Source: Orbilia blumenaviensis (Eukaryota; Ascomycota; Orbiliomycetes; Orbiliales; Orbiliaceae). From it: a DNA stretch of 64,000 nt. The notes below the pieces were generated by a model. The model searched no databases. It was not told where the DNA came from and was given only the letters and a program-made list of their open reading frames with translations. Every line of letters starts with the position of its first letter. Position 1 is the stretch's first letter. The DNA lies in assembly GCA_036872755.1 (NCBI GenBank), contig JAVHNS010000014.1:682001-746000 (forward strand), read 5' to 3'. A program made the position numbers and the translations under genes. Of this stretch, positions 25,491-36,581 are shown one piece after another.

Positions 25491-25668
25491 TAGTCCAAAG
25501 ATCCCCTTCAGTGGCATCTTCTCTTCATACTAAATCTCAAACAAATTAACCATTCAGACCCCAAAGCATTCTTCTACAATCACTCTAAAAAAAAATCATT
25601 TCGTATACCTCATCAAAGCCTACGAATACCCATTGAACTAAATTCAGTACCTTGTCACAATTTTCAAA

Positions 25669-26305
25669 ATGAAGTTCTCTCTTACCCAGATTTTCGTTGT
25701 TATATCTTCCATCCAGGCTTTGATTGTGCCAGGAGCTTCTTGCTTGCCAACGGCCCAACCAACAGATATCGAACCAATTGGACCTCTCGCGGCCACTGAG
25801 AGTCCAAATCCTGCCATTGAAGCTAGATCTATCCTCCAGAAGAGAGATAGTTGGGATTGCAAAGGATCAAGCAGCTGCGGCTTAGTTCCTCAGTGGGCTT
25901 GTCGATCAGCGTTGAGCTACTTCGCTACCAATGAAGTATTCTGGGGAGAGAAAAGAGCCTGGGTCAACTATGACAGTGTTGGCTATGGTCACTGTCTTGC
26001 TATGTGGAAATGCGATAACCCAGCAGATTATGTTTCCGCTGCACAGGCAGGAGTCTCTCAGGGTCACAACCTTAGAACCAAGTAAGTTGATTGCCAATAC
26101 CCGTGAGGTCCTCTAGACCATTCCCTGGCTGCTGTAAGAAATAAAGTATCAATATGCTAATTACAATTAAATCCGCAGGGCATTTACTATCTACCACAAG
26201 AAGTCAGAAGGTGGTGGAGGCTGCACTCGATGCGGATCAGTTTGGTTTTGGGGCTCGTGCAGATTCACCTTTAACTACTGTCAGAACAACTGTGCTGGTA
26301 GATAA
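25669..26305 (+). CDS. KP4-like secreted Cys-rich protein (2 exons)
   Basis: Exons 25669-26081 and 26179-26305 encode 179 aa; the 97 nt intron has donor GTAAGT, branch GCTAAT and acceptor CCGCAG. A signal peptide covers about residues 1-25. A propeptide ends at a K58-R59 Kex2-type site. The mature part has exactly ten Cys (64, 70, 78, 109, 115, 153, 156, 165, 172, 176). The C-x5-C opening with SS before the second Cys, and the closing C-x2-CGS then C-x6-C, match the layout of the KP4 killer-toxin family. KP4 was first described from a virus of Ustilago; chromosomal homologues occur in several ascomycetes. The viral member blocks calcium channels. Whether this one is toxic is unknown. The gene appears intact. 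Confidence 0.8.
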
Positions 26306-27136
26306 TCGCATATTTAAGGCTTCATATATACTGGATAAGGCGTAAGTTATCAGTTGTGATGTTTCTTATCATGATTGCTCGCAATATCTCGATCTCGAAC
26401 GCCTCTTAAGATATCTTCCAGATCAAACTACCATCAAAATACAGTACCATAAAATCACTCGTTTCTGCTTATGAAAGATCATTTTCGTTGTATACGCGGA
26501 CTGAATAGCAGGCCGTATCCCTCTTTATCATTTCCCAGCTGTTCATTACCCAAAAATATTATTCTTTATTTGTCTTTCCCGTGTGTTCTACTACACCTCG
26601 GCTTTGTATTCCTTCAGTATTTGTATTCTACTCATGTACTCACCCGAGCCTCCTCGTTTATGTACTTACCACGCTCCCAATCTATCTTGCTATCTTACAA
26701 CCTAAGGGTGTTTCTTCAGTACATGTACGCACCAATCTCTACTATCTACTAGGACAGATCGATCAATAGGCTAAGTGGAATCTGGATCTGAAATCGGGTC
26801 GAATCATTAGCTGCCAAACCCCTCCATCGGGCATCGTCGCGCGCAGTGTTAATAGCCTTCTAATAATCTGATCTCTAAAGAGACTTGCGAATTAAAATTC
26901 CAGTGATAGCCACCGGCTAATACTAGCTTTAATTTGCAGTGATAGGTCAGGCTACCTGTGACCTCAACTATCGGGGATGGCGGAAGGAAACTGACACACA
27001 ACAACATGATAATATTATACTAAACTTTGCATGCAACTATTAATCATTCAGATAACCCACTGGTGTCTAAAATAACAGGGAAGATTAAGACAATATTTTA
27101 AAAGAAAAAAAGAAGAAGAAAAAAATAAATTACACG
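26306..27136. other. Intergenic between convergent genes
   Basis: Contains the 3' flanks of the KP4-like gene and the FAD oxidoreductase. The plus-strand ORFs at 26471-26769 are pyrimidine-rich low-complexity readings and are not supported as genes. Confidence 0.45.
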
Positions 27137-28291
27137 TTACATAGGTTTATGACGCAGCTCCTTTCCATTAACATAATTCGGCGCAGAATCAACAAAGATT
27201 TTCCGTCCCTTAATATACGCAACAAGCCACCCCCAGACTTTCCACCACGAAATTTGACCTGTCGCATAACTCCGGCCCAAAGTTATGAATATCATCTTTT
27301 TCGTGGCAGCCTTGTGCTGCTTGATTTCAGACTCACGGTCAGTCAATACGAGGTCCAGATTTGCTGCAAGGTCAATAATTTGAGCGTCAGTAGATGTGAC
27401 CTGCTTTGGCTCAATATTTCCGATATCACCGATGCCCCAGACGTTGGTAGTACCCCTGACACGCATGTATGGATCGAGTTGAACATTGCCAGCTTCATCG
27501 AGAAACCCTGTTGGGATCCATGCGGTGTTAAGCTGAATGCCAAAGAGTGGGAGATACAGATCCGTAGTCAGAACTTGGCCGTCCGACAAAACTAGTTTTG
27601 TCTGTCCGTTGGGATTTTTGCTGGATGTTTCGACCTTGGTTTTGTGAATGACACTGACACCAAGTTTCTGTAGGTCGCTTTCCACAGTTTGCGAGACGGA
27701 AGGAATAACATCAGATGCATGTAAAACATTTTCCCCGGCACAGATTAAAGTAATCTGCTTCTTATGGTAGTAGGCAGCGGCAAGTTCCCCTGCTGTTTCA
27801 ACGCCGGTGGGCCCAGCTCCTGCGATTGTGATGGAGCTCGCGTTCTGAATCTCGTCTTGCAGCGAATGCAGGGCGTTTAGAGTGGCCTCATAGGTCCCTA
27901 TGGACTTGAAAGGGAGACCCCCGTGGATACTAGACCCCGTCGCTATTACAAGCTGATCGTAGGTGATTTCACGGGTAGTCCCATCATTGGTAATGATCAG
28001 AACCGAATTATTTTCTGGATCAAGTCGATCTGCCCTGCCAAGAACCAAGTCAAAATTCTCGGACGGGTATCGAGAAAAAGCATCGGCAATTGGGAGGAAA
28101 AGTTGTTCGTCGGGTATAGCACCAGGAATGACACCTCTGACTGCCGCAAGGTTCCAGTAGAAGTGGGAGCTAGGCGAAACGAGAACCACTTTGAGTTTTT
28201 CGATAGCTTTTGGGGCGGTATATATCAATAGTTTATGCGCAACAGGGAGGCCGGTGAACCCGGCTCCAACGACTACTACTGTCTTGACCAT
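27137..28291 (-). CDS. AIF/FSP1-like FAD-dependent NAD(P)H oxidoreductase
   Basis: A single exon of 384 aa. I start at ATG 28291 because the FAD-binding Rossmann motif follows at once: VVVVGAGFTG (GAGFTG at 9-14). ATGS (117-120) and a second dinucleotide fold GAGPTGVETAGEL (from 158) bind NAD(P)H. GIGD (286-289) is the C-terminal FAD-contact motif. This layout and length fit the AIF/AMID/FSP1 branch of pyridine nucleotide-disulphide oxidoreductases, which reduce quinones. No mitochondrial presequence or redox CxxC is visible. The gene is divergent from a Zn2Cys6 regulator, with start codons ~645 nt apart, which suggests co-regulation but does not prove it. Confidence 0.88.
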   Translation of the reverse strand: MVKTVVVVGAGFTGLPVAHKLLIYTAPKAIEKLKVVLVSPSSHFYWNLAAVRGVIPGAIPDEQLFLPIADAFSRYPSENFDLVLGRADRLDPENNSVLIITNDGTTREITYDQLVIATGSSIHGGLPFKSIGTYEATLNALHSLQDEIQNASSITIAGAGPTGVETAGELAAAYYHKKQITLICAGENVLHASDVIPSVSQTVESDLQKLGVSVIHKTKVETSSKNPNGQTKLVLSDGQVLTTDLYLPLFGIQLNTAWIPTGFLDEAGNVQLDPYMRVRGTTNVWGIGDIGNIEPKQVTSTDAQIIDLAANLDLVLTDRESEIKQHKAATKKMIFITLGRSYATGQISWWKVWGWLVAYIKGRKIFVDSAPNYVNGKELRHKPM

Positions 28292-28936
28292 AGTGTAGTG
28301 ATATCGATCAAGAATATACTTTATTCTAGAAGATAAGTTCAAGGCGTGTTGGCCTGTGTGGTATTCTGATCAATTCTGTGTTGGAGTTGCTGCTTCGTAA
28401 ATCCGTTGAATCAGTGAACTCGATTACTGACAATTACAAAGGAATGAAGATATTTATAAATGAAACCTAAAGATACTTTTGGGAATGATAAAAAATCTAA
28501 ACATTTCGCAGTCTCAAGCCTATCAATTTCCGTGCTCGCATTTGCTTAGTGTAAACATCGGCCCCTCGTCAGTCGGCCCAACTCGTCGACGAATTCGGAC
28601 ATCCCGCAACGATGATTGGCTAGGGAGGCCGAGATATGGCTGACTAAGCTCACTGACCTGGTCCGAGAACATGTTCAAGGTAGCTTTATAGTTCTGTAAC
28701 ATTGGTATCATAACGTTCGCCAGAGAGGCTTCCGTCATCCCCCGAGGCCCCAGTTTTCCTCACACGTCTTAATACCATTACCAATACAATTCCGAACGAA
28801 GGTAAAACGCATCTACTATCCCGACGAATTATAAAGGCCAAAGTATCAAAAGGGCTGCTGGCTGAAGAGAGATTACACCGAAGCCGACGACCGAGGCATG
28901 GTGAATATAGAATTTAGTCTTAGTTAAACCCGAGTG
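28292..28936. promoter_or_regulatory. Bidirectional intergenic promoter region
   Basis: These 645 nt separate the start codons of the FAD oxidoreductase (-) and the Zn2Cys6 factor (+), so both promoters must lie here. I could not assign individual sites. A minus-strand ORF at 28523-28738 is not supported. Confidence 0.5.
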
Positions 28937-31299
28937 ATGTCGCTCCCCCTTCTTGCCCGAAGCTTAAACGATGGGAAAGACGGGCTAAAAATATGGAGTT
29001 GCACAAACTGCCGGCGCCGAAAGGTAAGATGCGATAGGAAAGACCCTTGTATACATTGTACAAAAAACAAAGTTGAGTGCATATTTCCTATCGCCGGGAG
29101 GGTCCCTCGCCGGGGCCAGGGGGTTTCAAAGGTTCAGAAGATTGCCCCCAAACACGAGGAACTACTTAGCCGCCTCAGAAATCTAGAAGATATGGTTTCG
29201 CAGCTCGGGTCTCAAGTCGAAAGTGCAGTCATCGAGGAAATGCCAAATATTGATACCGATGGTGCCCCAGTAGCTCCATTACTCACCATGGATGACCCGA
29301 TCCAGGTCGAAACTCCCCCAGTCTCGTTGAACAGTTTATCCGAGCAAACAAAGTCCAGCATACCCCAAGAGCCCGGTTCCTTAATTATTGAAAGCAACGG
29401 GAACTTGGTTGTGGGGGACAGATTTTGGACGATATTTTGTGGCGAGGTACGTTATGAAGCTTTAAATCCATCCCTCAATTACGCATGCCTAAATACCACA
29501 TGTCTGGTCTACGAGAAAATGCTCAACGGCTCTACCAAGCTTAGCCATTGAAGTACCAAAGCAATAGCTGTCTGGATAACTTAAGCTACTTAACTTCATA
29601 AACTAACGATACTTTCTAAGGTCGAGCGTATCTTCGAAGCTTCCCGCGGCCCAGAGCCCTATTCATTCGAGATTCATAACGATCCTAGCCCGGAATCCGA
29701 TCCTCAATCTCGAAGCCATATTAATTACTATAATTTTCTCTTGCGACAAGCTGATGCCGCTACCCAATATGACCTTGTGCACCCCCACCCGTCTCAAATG
29801 TTACTCCTATGGCAAACCTACGTCGATGATATTGACCCTTTCATAAAAATCATTCATGTTCCGTCGATAACAAGAATTATTCGAGATTTGAGGGGTCAAT
29901 ACCATTCGTTGAAACCAGCTGCAGAAGCCCTTATTTTTGCTATCTCCACGGCTGCCCTTTCTATATCTAGTGAAGAAGATGTAAGTATAGTCGCCCAAAA
30001 TATTCGCTCTTGGAAGCTCTTTGCCACCAATCACAGCTTTAACACACATTTTATTAGATTTTCCACCACTTCAGCGTCAAAAAACAAAACCTATTTTCGC
30101 GTTATCGGTCATACACAGAGAAAGCGCTCGAGAAAGCTGAAATACTCACTTCGAATGATATAGAGGCGGCCCAAGCGCTTGCGATATACATTTATACTCT
30201 CAGAACAGTTGATACAAAAGATATTACCTGGGCATTGACTGGGCTCCTAGTAAGAATTGCCTTACGCTTAGGCCTTCACAGCGATACCAAAGGTATAGCT
30301 GGTCTTACGGTTTTGGAACAAGAGTTAAAACGAAGAATATGGTGGCAAATATGTCTAACCGATTCGGCTTCAAATTTTGGGATTTCTGGTATCTCACAGT
30401 TCCTGATATCAGAATCAATGTTCGACACCCCTATGCCCTCTAACATTGACGATGCTGATATAAATAACACTACCGTCAACACGCCATCCACAGAATCGAG
30501 ACGAACGGACCTGAATATTTTTCGTATTCGGTGTGAGATATGGCGTTTATCCAGACGTTTACAATATCTGATAACCGCTCAAAAAGGCCCCCGCCAAACT
30601 ATTCCAACCGAAGACCCGATTCTATTTTTTCGGAATAGCCGCTCCTATATTACGGAAAGTTACCTAAGACATCTACGTTCAGATATAGCCCTCGACTGTT
30701 TTGTAAACGCAATGATAGAGCTCTTCTTTGCGAAGATTGAATTGCGGCTCTTAGAAACCCGTCTGGCTTCTCTAGAAGAAGTCTCACCTATTGTAAAAAG
30801 CAAGTCGGGGGCAGTAGACGACCTTTTTACACCTGCACTCTCTGTTTTAAGCCACACCTATTCCCTTCAAAATGAGCCTGAATGGAGAGTCTGGCAGTGG
30901 CACATTCAGGATCGGGCGCCGCCATATCACGCATTATCAATTATTCTAAATATAATCTGCCACAGACATTGGGAATCGAGATTCGAACAAGCGCTGGTAT
31001 TGGCTTCCAATGTAATAGCTACAATACCAGCAGGAACGCCCCCACATCAGCGCTTCGCGCAACTACTAGCCGTGGCTAAGTCTCGAATAAGCCTTCTTAC
31101 ACGAACAGTCGAGCCTTCAAACCAACCAGGTCCAAACCCATTACATCCAGATCAGTCACTCACGCCTGATGAGCAAGAACCAACACAAATGGACGATTTT
31201 GATTTTACTATGTTTGAGGATTTCGAAATGCCTACGGACTGTGAGCTTTGGGTCGATACGGTAAATACTTTCGAACAATGGGACTTTATGTGGATGTAA
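28937..31299 (+). CDS. Zn2Cys6 transcription factor with Fungal_trans domain (3 exons)
   Basis: Exons 28937-29446, 29621-29980 and 30058-31299 encode 703 aa. The introns (174 and 77 nt; donors GTACGT and GTAAGT) keep frame. The zinc cluster is C22-x2-C25-x6-C32-x5-C38-x2-C41-x6-C48 with the basic run RRRKVRC. A leucine-rich coiled segment follows (ELLSRLRNLEDMVSQLGSQV, ~75-94), likely for dimerisation. The middle region includes the fungal-specific transcription factor domain, with ALTGLLVRIALRLGLHSD and the RRIWWQICLTDSA element typical of that family. The C-terminus is acidic and aromatic (MDDFDFTMFEDFEM), a plausible activation domain. It acts in the nucleus. Its target may be the divergent oxidoreductase gene; this is inferred from position only. 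Confidence 0.9.
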
Positions 31300-31569
31300 G
31301 GAGGCAAGAGGAGAACCAATTTTCTGTCATGTGAACGAGGCTTAGGACCTCTCCATGATGAGTATCTATAACTACGCGGACTCTACATAATCTGGTCGAT
31401 TAATCGATTAAAAATTAAAAACTAACACTAGTACTAAGTATATACATGCAATAAATTTTGGTAAAATAAACACCATGATGCCAAGTCGCCAGTATGCCAA
31501 AATCCCAACACCCGCATGTACCCGCAAAGATGAAGAAAGATTGAAAAACAATATATCTACTATGAACGC

Positions 31570-33320
31570 TTACTGCTCTTGTTGTTCTTGGTCGCAACTA
31601 TCTAAGAACTTGATGAAGTCTTCTGAAAATTCATACCATCGACTGATACCTCCTTCTCTTGCCATCGCGGCGCCTTTGCTGGCAGGGGCCCATCCATCGG
31701 CAGTCATTTGCTTCGACAGTTCCTTGGCACTCCAAACACCCTCGGCTAGCTCGCCATCACTATCGCGAGAGCTCGGGCGCTGACAGGGTCTGTACATCGG
31801 TAACACCCAGTCCCATAGCCTGGGACCCATGATTTGTTTGAAGTTACGCTTGAATCCGATTCGCCAAGGATGTAATCCAGTTGGCGTGAGGTAAATTTTG
31901 TAATACCTCCTAGGTGTTGCTAAAGGTTGTTCTTGTCCTTCTTTCGGCTGCAGGGTAGGCGATTCTGGTGCAAGAATAGGGGAGCCGATTGGCGAAATCG
32001 GGGATCGTACTGGGGATGGCATGCGTCTTGGCGACATCAGGGGTAACAATAGCCGCCGATGAAAACCGGCATCCTCATCTCTCGTCCCATCATCCTTTTG
32101 CCAAAAGGGCCTTTGCTGAGGTACCCTAGTCGTAGTTCTAGGATTTAACGTGGTCGTTCTTCTACCAGGTTCCAGATCCTGGTTAGGGTCTAGCCTCGCC
32201 ACAAAATAACGCTTGGTTTTTCTATCAAAGTTTTCAATTGTAGTACTGCCCCAGTATATCATCTGTATATTAGTTATAAACATCCCGATGATAAATAAGC
32301 CGAAGAACCCTCCCCTAGAAGTCGCATTAATACATTGCCAACTTAAAAACACCAGGAGAGTGAACTTACATTGCAATAACCGCAACCCAATGGCCATCAT
32401 CTTGTTGGAATCCATACTCTCCAACTTTTTCTTGAAAGAATATTGCGATGCCTATGACTGTATAAACGCAATACAAACACCCATATCCCACAAACTGGAA
32501 AAAGAATTTGTAAGAAGTCAAGCCAACCACTCCTCCAACCCAAGGGCAAAAATGATCGAAATTTTCGACACACCGCCCGGCTTCTGAGCAGTGGTGAGTC
32601 CTGTCAGGTTTGTAATTACCACATCTTCCACACCATCTTACTTCGCCATTAGCATCACAAAGGAAGATATCCCTAAGGAAAACCTGTGTGAGAGGTTGAC
32701 GGAGGGGCGTTGACGGTTGTTCCGCTGGCCGAGATGAGAGAGCTTGGAATCCAATATGTGGAGTTGCATCCCCATTCCCTACTGCAGCCCCTCGAGGCGA
32801 TCCAGAGGGGCTACCATTTTGGCCAGAATTCTGAGGGGCAGCGGTCTTTTCGTTTCCACTACTAGAGGATACAGGCGCCGTCCATGCCTCTTTTCCTTCA
32901 CCACTTGTACCATACGCATTAGGGCCGAGAGGGGTGTATCCAGGATTCGTGATTACAGTGAAGACGAGTCGGAAATACGCCGATGCCATAAAGACCAAAA
33001 GGACTAAATAGCCGACTATCAGCCCAATTCCTGTAGCAGTTCGCGGAGCCGGCGTATTCGATTTCTCAACGATAACCGGAATGCTTGTAGGACTAGGGCG
33101 AGCGGGCTCCACCGACGGAGGGTGTAAAAGATATTTCACTGTTCGAAAGAAACGCCGGATGTAAGTTGAGCACCCCACAGAATGAACAAGAGACCAAATA
33201 TTCCAAGGCACACTTACAACATAGACGGACGACAAAGACGTAAGTTGCGTAGCCAGCCATACCAGTCAGCATCAGAGGCATAACCCTGGCTGTGTAGATG
33301 TTGGCTTTCCGCCTATCCAT
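31570..33320 (-). CDS. PFA5: DHHC-family palmitoyltransferase, PFA5-like (3 exons)
   Basis: Exons 33218-33320, 32370-33138 and 31570-32314 encode 538 aa; the introns (79 and 55 nt) have GTAAGT donors and keep frame. The zf-DHHC core starts at C204: CGRCGNYKPDRTHHCSEAGR, followed by C-V-E-N-F and DHFC at 229-232. The active-site variant DHFC (rather than DHHC) and the Cys-less HHCSEAGRC spacing are what I recall for fungal Pfa5 enzymes. Membrane segments flank the core: LMLTGMAGYATYVFVVRL, GLIVGYLVLLVFMASAYF, FFFQFVGYGCLYCVYTVIG and GGFFGLFIIGMFITNIQMIY. The TTxE motif (STTIENF) follows the last. It S-acylates membrane-associated proteins. The ~200 residue tail is Pro/Ser/Arg-rich. PFA5 rather than another paralogue is my best reading. 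Confidence 0.85.
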
Positions 33321-35960
33321 CGTTATATCCTGACGCGACCAGCGTCCCTGTCAAGCGTGCACGTGTCGTAAAAGCGTAAGGTATGAGAAGCCAACAGGAT
33401 CCCAGGGCGAGAAGAGGTTGAATTGATTTTGGTTGCGCGGTGTAGAAGAAGCATGATGATGCTAAAATGTAATATTTTTCCGTGGATGGCCGGCTCCTCT
33501 GATGCAGGGCTTGTTATTAGATCATTACGTCGTTCCCGCTAACATCAGGAGGCGGTGCAAAGGGAAAAGGATGACGGAAGGCTCGCGATTCCTCTGTAAG
33601 ATATTCAGCGACCGAAGGCAGAATATGTCTGAAAGTATACTACTTACATGATGTCTGCGAGATCGAAAAGGGTAAGGTCGTCGCGAGATGGAATCTAAAA
33701 TTCCGGGAATGCAGGCACATCACAAATGCAAAGGGGGAAAGAAGCCCAGACGAGGGTGGAACAGCCGGTGTTGCCGGTAGTCACGTGAGCCAACCAACGC
33801 GAGTTAATGTTGTATTTTGAGTCTCTGACAACACATTCCTCCTAGTCGTTCTCGCTTCCTAGCAGCCTTTAGGTTGAACCAGGTTAGTTTGTTTTTTTGT
33901 AATCACAGTGGGTGAAGTACCAAGTCTGCGCCAACAGCATTACATTGCAATGCTAATTAAATGGCCTGCAAAAGACCGAATAATAGATATGCTAGTTCGT
34001 CATGTTCGGTATGACCTCAGCTGCAGAAGTAAGTACATCTAGGTAGTTCCAGTGTATATGCATAGATATATTTTTACGCGGGTAGAGTATTTTGAGGATA
34101 GTACACTGCGGAATCAGACCGCGATGTCCGGAGGTACCAAACTAAGCATGACATATGTATCTATTACCTAAATCCCAGTACCTCTATCCTTCTGAATCAC
34201 TTAAAAGTATCAGAATTCTGATAACAGGTAATTACTAGGATTGAAGCACGTGCCGCCATCTAAACCAAGCTCAGTTAAGCTAGGCTAAGCTAAATTACAG
34301 GTTGTCGGTACCGCAACGCAATCGGATCCCTAGTATGCATCGAACAACTGCACAGCATGGATCGGAAAAACACACGCCGACATTAAATTATAGTCTACAA
34401 GTGTCGAGTAAGTTCAGTCAGTGTTTAGTAGTTTATTATGGATAAAGTTGGGAGGCCTCAAAGCCTTCAGCAATTTTGAGGGTTCGGCAGTACTACTACC
34501 ACCTGCGGCCGCACATTTACATCCACACCGTAGGCCCCGTGATCGCGTGATTCCTTTGTGATTTGAAACCCGTGACAATCATAAAACAAAATGTCAAGGT
34601 GAGGCTGCCACAACGTCCCACTACCACTGCCACCGAAGCTATCAAGTGCGAACAAAAAAATATAACGCACGTCAAAGTAGAGCTCGCCAAAAAGATTTCC
34701 CGCGAATCCTCAAGGCCCTCGCCGAACGGGTCGCGGCATCAGGCATGCTTAAAAGTTCGCGAATTCGAAAATGATTCGAATTCTTCTATATTCCTTCCTA
34801 ACAGATGCATTACTTCTACAACCCTATCACGAGCCTAAAAAATATCTTATCGCCTCGGGCCTTTACGGGGTAGAATAGCTGGTAGTGTTCTCAGGCCGTA
34901 CGCTAGTAGTCAGTCCGCCTGATCAGCATAACTTTGAATCATCCTTTTCAAACCCTTCGAATCCGCCGCCCCGAATATATAGCGGTCTAACCAATTACAT
35001 AGCCACGCGAATGCTATGGAGTACTGTGTGTTTCGAATATTCTTCCCAATTTTCAAGAAATTCGATGAAATTTCTGAAGTTGTCAGCCAGTCAACGAGCT
35101 CTGGACCCTGCGCTAGCTTGCGAGGCTGCCAATTCAAATGAGTTGCACCTAACACCACATCTAGCTATATAGCGCTATCGACTCATTCAAGCTGTGTATT
35201 ATGACGAGAAAGAGAGAGAGAGAGAGAAAACAAGAACAAAAAGGGTAATGATCTGTATATTTCCTTCCTAGGCGTAAGCTATTTAGTTAGTATGAATATG
35301 TTTCAAGTTTTGATACCAGCATGTCCGGTCGCTACGTCGGAAATATTCCGCGGCGAGAATTCACAGGTTTGCGACCCCGGGGGGGCCGCCCTAACTGTTT
35401 AGGAGCGAAGGATCAGGGAGGCCTTCCTCTCATACCCCCAACTATACTGATTATGGTTGAATTTGGGTTCTCCTGTGAGTTCATATTAGATACGGGTTTC
35501 TTTTGATTCCATCTATTGCCAGGCTCACCTACATAGAATATAAAACGCTATTTTAAAAAAAAAGAAAATTTGGAAATGCGAACCGTAGATAAAATTTTAT
35601 ATAAAGAGATAGGCCCACCCTAAAGTAATATCTAAAAGCATCAATCCAAAACAGTTAAATAGCATCACTACCAGTATAAAGAACTCCATAATTTCCTCCA
35701 AAGATTCAAAATTCACATTCATCATTATCACACTTAACAAACAAAACCCTTTTTTTTTCAAAACAGACACCACGGCTCTTCCAAATAATCAATCCATAGC
35801 ATCCAAACAGCCTACCTTCACCTACCCTTCAGAAGTATCACAAAATCTTTACATATCGACGGACACTCGTTTTAGGCAACTGGGTTCATTAGGAAGGAAC
35901 CCGAGTCCTATAGTTTTATTCGAGCTCACAGACTCAAGATCGCCTTCACCATTAACATCA
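33321..35960. other. Intergenic, 2.6 kb, one coding-like patch
   Basis: The first ~600 nt are the promoter of the acyltransferase gene. At 34560-34880 two plus-strand frames look somewhat protein-like, but I could not join them into a convincing model. The 34885-35172 region is open on both strands without motifs. An (AG)8 microsatellite lies at 35211. The last 250 nt are an A/C-rich leader for the gene at 35961. Confidence 0.35.
35211..35226. repeat. (AG)8 microsatellite
   Basis: Perfect dinucleotide repeat in intergenic sequence. Confidence 0.85.
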
Positions 35961-36581
35961 ATGTCACGTTATAACACCAGCGCACAGAACATGGCCGGGT
36001 ACGATGACCAAAGAAACCCGCAAATGTACGATCAGAGGCAGCGAGATATGTATGATCAAAGACAGCAGGAGGCCTATAATCAAATGCAACAGGAGTACTA
36101 CGATGAAGAGTCGCAAGAAATGTACGAGAGAGAGCAAGAAGAAATGCATTACCAAGGTCACCCACAAATGTATACCCAGGAGCACGCACAAGCGTACGCC
36201 CAGCAGCACCCACATATGTATGCTGCAGCACCATCGAACAGTCGCCAGAACCATGGCAACCGCAGGCATCCTCGTGGCTCAAGGCAGGACCAGCAAAACT
36301 TAAGGGAGGACCATCAAACCTCAGGAGGAGACTATCAAGGCTCAAGACAGGATTACGAAGATTCATCAAGTCACCAACAAACCCGCCGCCGCGAGAGAGG
36401 AGATGGCAATGGCTCTTCCAATCATGTCGTAATGAGACGTGAAGAGTACTGGGAATGCCACAAATGTGGGCAATATTACAATTTGGATAACTACCCCGCT
36501 TGTGTGACACCATCGTGCGGAGGCCACATACCATGCAACAGGTGCCCTAGATTCTTCCAAGACGTTCCCAGCGACATGTAG
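35961..36581 (+). CDS. Octapeptide-repeat protein (Q/Y/M-rich) with C-terminal Cys6 zinc-binding-like module
   Basis: A single exon of 206 aa from ATG 35961. Residues 21-92 consist of nine imperfect octapeptides of form x-[M/A/Y]-[Y/H]-x5, beginning QMYDQRQR, DMYDQRQQ and EAYNQMQQ. Residues ~93-150 are polar, with SRQD/EDHQ repeats. The last 46 residues fold differently: W-x-C166-x2-C169-x11-C181-x4-C186-x5-C192-x2-C195, which suggests two zinc-binding half sites. I have seen similar short Cys-rich tails in uncharacterised ascomycete proteins but cannot name the family. The prion-like, Gln/Tyr-rich body predicts disorder or self-association. The 3' flank is unusually pyrimidine-rich for ~800 nt. 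No signal peptide, so probably intracellular. Confidence 0.75.
   Translation: MSRYNTSAQNMAGYDDQRNPQMYDQRQRDMYDQRQQEAYNQMQQEYYDEESQEMYEREQEEMHYQGHPQMYTQEHAQAYAQQHPHMYAAAPSNSRQNHGNRRHPRGSRQDQQNLREDHQTSGGDYQGSRQDYEDSSSHQQTRRRERGDGNGSSNHVVMRREEYWECHKCGQYYNLDNYPACVTPSCGGHIPCNRCPRFFQDVPSDM
36021..36236 (+). repeat. 24-nt coding tandem repeat (9 imperfect octapeptides)
   Basis: Nine 24-nt units encode octads with an aromatic residue at position 3 and Gln/Glu/Asp-rich remainders. Units are diverged at the DNA level, so the array is old or under constraint. Confidence 0.8.
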
